The notes below the pieces were generated by a model. It saw only the letters and a list, made by a program, of their open reading frames with translations. It was not told the origin of the DNA and made no database searches. DNA of 16,003 bases from Pseudomonadota bacterium. GTDB taxonomy: Bacteria > Pseudomonadota > Alphaproteobacteria > Rhizobiales > Hyphomicrobiaceae. Below, in pieces: positions 13,094-16,003 of this stretch (its first letter is position 1; each line of letters opens with the position of its first letter). The stretch covers positions 1-16,003 of the forward strand of contig JAEYYJ010000094.1 of assembly GCA_023430845.1 (NCBI GenBank), written 5' to 3'. The translations under genes were made by a program, and so were the position numbers.

Positions 13094-13122
13094 ACCATAT
13101 CTTGCGTCCCCCCGGAGCGCAA
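13094..13122 (-). promoter_or_regulatory. Sigma-70-type promoter for tRNA-Ser
   Basis: On the - strand, TTGCGC (13122-13117) and TATGGT (13099-13094) are separated by exactly 17 bases and resemble -35 and -10 boxes. Transcription would start about 43 bases before the tRNA, leaving a short leader that contains a GCCTC/GAGGC hairpin. The promoter sits just downstream of the stop of the DsbD-domain gene. Confidence 0.55.
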
Positions 13123-13148
13123 GCGGGCCTGTACGCAGAAAAGATGCG

Positions 13149-14006
13149 TCACTCGAGCTTGAGCGTGGTCTCGGACTGGCCTCGTGGCGAAACCAGGGTG
13201 ATGCGGATGGTCTTGCCCTTGAGGTCGGCGATTTCAGCCCCCTCCGTCAGATCGACGACGAAGCTCGCGCGATCGCCTTCGGTCGGACCATCGCGCATGG
13301 CCATGGGGATCCAGAGGCCGTCCGGCGCCTCGACGAAAACATCGCCGTCTCCAGCCCCACCGGGAAAGACGGCATCCAGGCGAATGGACGGCTTCTCGCC
13401 ACTGAGAATCACCGAGGCATTGCTGAGATCGGGATCGGCTGGACGCTGCGCGCCGAGCGGACGAGGTATGCGGTCGAACGCGTCGGCGAGATCGCTCGCC
13501 ATGGGCTGCTTCTCAGCGTTTGCCGGTATGAGCAAATCGAGATGTGCCTGCACCGGGATGCATATATCCTTGCAGACGCCGTACTCGAGTAGAACCTTGA
13601 GCCTGATGTCGCGCCCCGGCTCGGCCGGCCGCACGACGAGCGGCAGCATGACATGCCGCTTATAGCCGATCGTATCGCCGCTACGGTCATTCTGACGGCC
13701 GGGCGCTGGATAACGCATCTCGAGCGACGCGACATTGGTGGCGTTCGACCATTCCAACAGCGGCGGTACGCCCGACGAACCTGGATTGCGCCAGTACGTC
13801 TTCCAGTCCTTCGCAAGCTCGATCTCGATGCCGGCCGCGAGCGTGCCTGCGGAAGCACCGGGAGGAGGTCCGCCAGCTACAAGGCGTGCACGCGCGTGCG
13901 GCTCCGTTACCCAAGACGAAGCAAGCTGCACAGGCTCGGCGGCCGCACTCTGAAGCAGAGCCGACAGCAGCAACCCCATCACGGAGATCGACAGATTTCG
14001 GTGCAT
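13149..14006 (-). CDS. DsbD N-terminal (alpha) domain periplasmic protein
   Basis: This 285-residue exported protein resembles the periplasmic alpha domain of the thiol:disulfide reductase DsbD/ScsB, without the membrane and thioredoxin parts. The start MHRNLSISVMGLLLSALLQS at 14006 gives a clean signal peptide cut near AAA-EP, and GGTGA lies seven bases upstream. A GTG at 14030 would add eight residues. Family marks include ELAKDWKTYWRNPGSSGVPP (early body) and the cysteine pair in LLEYGVCKDICIPVQAHLDL, where DsbD-type proteins carry their redox cysteines. It probably passes reducing power to periplasmic or cytochrome c maturation proteins, with the membrane partner encoded elsewhere. It is divergent from the YqgE/AlgH gene and lies next to tRNA-Ser. 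Confidence 0.85.
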   Translation of the reverse strand: MHRNLSISVMGLLLSALLQSAAAEPVQLASSWVTEPHARARLVAGGPPPGASAGTLAAGIEIELAKDWKTYWRNPGSSGVPPLLEWSNATNVASLEMRYPAPGRQNDRSGDTIGYKRHVMLPLVVRPAEPGRDIRLKVLLEYGVCKDICIPVQAHLDLLIPANAEKQPMASDLADAFDRIPRPLGAQRPADPDLSNASVILSGEKPSIRLDAVFPGGAGDGDVFVEAPDGLWIPMAMRDGPTEGDRASFVVDLTEGAEIADLKGKTIRITLVSPRGQSETTLKLE

Positions 14007-14204
14007 ATTGGCTTTCACCGGGGCCTCCACGGGCGGCGATCGTATCCGTGCGCCCTGTAAAGTGAAGTGACGTTCCGCTCTCGGCGGATCAAGTTTCGGT
14101 GCATATGAGATCGGAATTCACTTTCAACGCAAGGGCAATGCCGAAGCGGCGCCATGCTGCAAAACGGCTTCACATCCTGCGGCTGCAAGCGTTAGAGTTA
14201 AGCT

Positions 14205-14801
14205 ATGGATCAGGCACGCAAACGACGCGCTTCGGGGCCGAGCTATCTCAGCGGCCAGCTTCTCGTTGCCATGCCGACGATGAGCGACCGCCGGTTTCGC
14301 CGGTCAGTTATCTACATGTGCTCCCATTCTGCCGAGGGGGCTATGGGACTCATCGTCAATCAACGCTCGCCCGATGTTTCGCTAGGCGATCTCGTCGATC
14401 AGCTCGGGCTTGGTGAGAGTGGTACGGATGCCTTCCTCGAGCAGAGCGTATTGAACGGCGGGCCGGTCTCGACCGAGCGCGGCTTCGTGCTCCACACCAA
14501 CGACTACTTCGCCGATGAGGCGACGCTCGCCATCAGCGACGGCATCTGTCTGACGGCGACGATCGAGATACTAAAGGCTATGGCGGCCGGGCAGGGGCCA
14601 CGCCGCTCGGTGCTGGCGCTCGGATACTCGGGTTGGGCGCCGGGCCAGCTCGAAGCGGAGATTGGTGCCAACGGCTGGCTGAATTGCCCGGCGGACCGTG
14701 ACCTGATCTTCGATGTCGATCTCGAGCTCAAGTACGTGCGGGCGTTGTCCAAGATCGGTGTCGAACTCTCCCACCTTCACAGTGAAGCCGGGCACGCATA
14801 A
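14205..14801 (+). CDS. YqgE/AlgH family protein
   Basis: This 198-residue cytoplasmic protein of the conserved YqgE/AlgH (DUF179) family shows the typical order [54 protein letters not shown] and [17 protein letters not shown]. Length is normal for alphaproteobacteria. The biochemical role of the family is poorly defined; in Pseudomonas, AlgH was linked to alginate control. The start at 14205 ([13 protein letters not shown]) has no clear ribosome site and adds a basic lead of about 12 residues before the conserved part. The gene is divergent from the DsbD-domain gene and convergent with waaA, whose stop is 26 bases away. Nothing suggests transfer or damage. Confidence 0.92.
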   Translation: MDQARKRRASGPSYLSGQLLVAMPTMSDRRFRRSVIYMCSHSAEGAMGLIVNQRSPDVSLGDLVDQLGLGESGTDAFLEQSVLNGGPVSTERGFVLHTNDYFADEATLAISDGICLTATIEILKAMAAGQGPRRSVLALGYSGWAPGQLEAEIGANGWLNCPADRDLIFDVDLELKYVRALSKIGVELSHLHSEAGHA

Positions 14802-14827
14802 AACGCCTGCCGGCACGCGTCATGGCA

Positions 14828-16003
14828 CTACGCCGCGCGCGGCTGGCCGAGCATGGCGATGATCGCCTGCGTGGTCCGCTCGAGGCCTCCGGACAGGCTC
14901 TCGAGGGTCGCCGTTGCCGTGGCGACGACAGCGTCACGACTCGCTGGACTTCCGAGCCATTCCAACACGTGACGCGCCATGTCCTCGGCATTGCGCACCT
15001 CGACGGCGCCGCCGGCGGCGAGCAGGGGCGCATAGATGTCGGTGAAGCTCGAAGTATGAGGGCCGACGAGCACGCTTGCGCCAAGGCGGGCGGCTTCGAT
15101 GGGATTCTGGCCGCCACGCTCGACCAACGAGCCGCCGATGAATGCGATGCGCGCCACGGAATAGAGTGTGCCGAGCTCCCCGATCGTATCCGCGATATAG
15201 ATATCGACGCCGGTATTCGGCAGCTCGCCGCGTGAACGCAGGGCGACAGTGTGACCGGCCGCGGTGAGATCCGCTGCAATTTGTGGTCCGCGATGCGGAT
15301 GGCGCGGCGCAATGATCGTGCACAACCCCGGCAGTGTCGGACGCATGAGCCGGTGTGCCGCGGCGACGACTTCCTCTTCGCCTGGGTGTGTACTAGCTGC
15401 GAGAAAGCGGGGGCGGCTGGCGAGGGCTGTGGTGAGCGCGGCGGCGGCCGCCTCGTCGATCGGCAGCAGGGGTGCGTCGAGCTTGAGATTGCCGACAGCC
15501 GCGGCATTCATGGCACCGAGCGCGGCAAGCGCGCGCGCAAGCTGATCATTCTGGGCAAGCACGGCATCGAGGCGGCCGAAGAGTGCCTTGGCGACGTTGG
15601 GCTTTCCCTGCCAGCGTGCGAGGCTGCGCCCCGACATGCGGGCATTGATGAGCGCGAGGCGGATGCCGCGCGCATGCGCCTCGAGAATGAGATTTGGCCA
15701 GATCTCCTGCTCGGTGAGCACGGCGACGTTCGGCCGCCAGTGATCCAGAAAGCGGCGCACGTACGGTGCAGAGTCGATCGGCACATACTGGTGGAAGCCG
15801 CGCGGCGGCAGCCGTTTTGCGGCGAGGCCGGCGGAAGTCACCGTGCCGGTCGTGAGGAGAACGGTCAGATCGGATCGCGCGGCGAGCAGGCGCTCGATCA
15901 GCGGCAGCACGGCGTTGGTCTCGCCGACACTGGCGGCGTGCAGCCAGAGGAGGTCGCCTTCGGGGCGGGGCATACCGGCAATGCCATACCGTTCGGTGCG
16001 GCG
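14828..16003 (-). CDS. waaA: 3-deoxy-D-manno-octulosonic acid (KDO) transferase, WaaA/KdtA (5' end outside window)
   Basis: This enzyme adds KDO from CMP-KDO to lipid IVA at the inner membrane during lipopolysaccharide core synthesis. The frame continues to the right edge (residues ...RRTERYGIAGMPRPEGD), so the N-terminal anchor and the true start are missing; about 390 residues are seen of a usual 420-440. Family marks are LLWLHAASVGETNA with the catalytic-type Glu, VLLTTGTVTSAGLA, VLTEQEIWPNLILEAHARGI, the C-terminal APRHPHR, and the nucleotide-binding FIGGSLVERGGQNPIEAARL. The protein ends GQPRAA. It is convergent with the YqgE/AlgH gene. In related bacteria waaA usually lies with lpxK and other lipid A genes, which would be just beyond the window edge. 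All conserved segments seen are intact. Confidence 0.95.
   Translation of the reverse strand, partial: RRTERYGIAGMPRPEGDLLWLHAASVGETNAVLPLIERLLAARSDLTVLLTTGTVTSAGLAAKRLPPRGFHQYVPIDSAPYVRRFLDHWRPNVAVLTEQEIWPNLILEAHARGIRLALINARMSGRSLARWQGKPNVAKALFGRLDAVLAQNDQLARALAALGAMNAAAVGNLKLDAPLLPIDEAAAAALTTALASRPRFLAASTHPGEEEVVAAAHRLMRPTLPGLCTIIAPRHPHRGPQIAADLTAAGHTVALRSRGELPNTGVDIYIADTIGELGTLYSVARIAFIGGSLVERGGQNPIEAARLGASVLVGPHTSSFTDIYAPLLAAGGAVEVRNAEDMARHVLEWLGSPASRDAVVATATATLESLSGGLERTTQAIIAMLGQPRAA

Noticed and set aside
12919..13665. A 248-codon + strand frame crossing the tRNA
   Set aside because: It runs through the tRNA-Ser gene and antisense to the DsbD-domain gene, and its sequence is Arg/Ser-rich with no family match.
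13996..14106. 13-base direct repeat TTTCGGTGCATAT at 13996 and 14094
   Set aside because: Only two copies, one covering the start codon region of the DsbD-domain gene and one in its upstream region. There is no further structure, so it is probably a small local duplication or chance.

Overview
The window is GC-rich DNA from an alphaproteobacterium, most likely of the order Hyphomicrobiales (Rhizobiales). This is judged from codon use, the DsbD-domain, YqgE/AlgH and WaaA neighbourhood, and the ABC/RpiR/TonB iron-type locus. The species cannot be told from the sequence. Both edges cut genes: an exporter-fold ABC transporter on the left and the KDO transferase waaA on the right.

Left flank (1-5039), all on the + strand: an ABC transporter ATPase/permease (partial), an RpiR-family regulator with an SIS domain, and a TonB-dependent outer-membrane receptor. 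This looks like a nutrient uptake locus, probably for an iron chelate or heme, but the substrate is not determined. An 11-base motif, TGTAGTAGTRA, occurs once upstream of the regulator and once, inverted, upstream of the receptor. It is a candidate operator.

Accessory region (5040-12953): the most interesting part. An intact tRNA-Ser(CGA) gene lies at 12954-13043 on the - strand. The last 15 bases of its 3' side (CTGGCGGAGAGGGAG on the + strand) are repeated exactly at 5040 and 10681 in the same orientation. These are the marks of two mobile units, about 5.6 kb and 2.3 kb, stacked one after the other in the tRNA 3' end. A hairpin with a T-rich tail, oriented to end a - strand transcript, lies just beyond the outermost copy. 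It looks like the tRNA's original terminator, now stranded 7.9 kb from its gene. The outer unit carries a HepT/MNT (HEPN/nucleotidyltransferase) pair, an HTH-ImmA/IrrE protease-like protein, a serine recombinase, an unknown protein with a cysteine-rich tail, several very small genes and two broken genes for exported proteins. The inner unit carries an AbiTii-domain protein (phage-defence-linked family) and a 79-residue unknown, with related 11-base repeats near both ends. No tyrosine integrase is visible in either unit. Both therefore look like decayed islands or elements moved by an integrase encoded elsewhere, and their cargo is defence-like.

Right flank (12954-16003): tRNA-Ser(CGA) with a recognisable promoter, a periplasmic DsbD alpha-domain protein (- strand), YqgE/AlgH (+ strand) and convergent waaA (- strand, partial). 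These are ordinary chromosomal genes.
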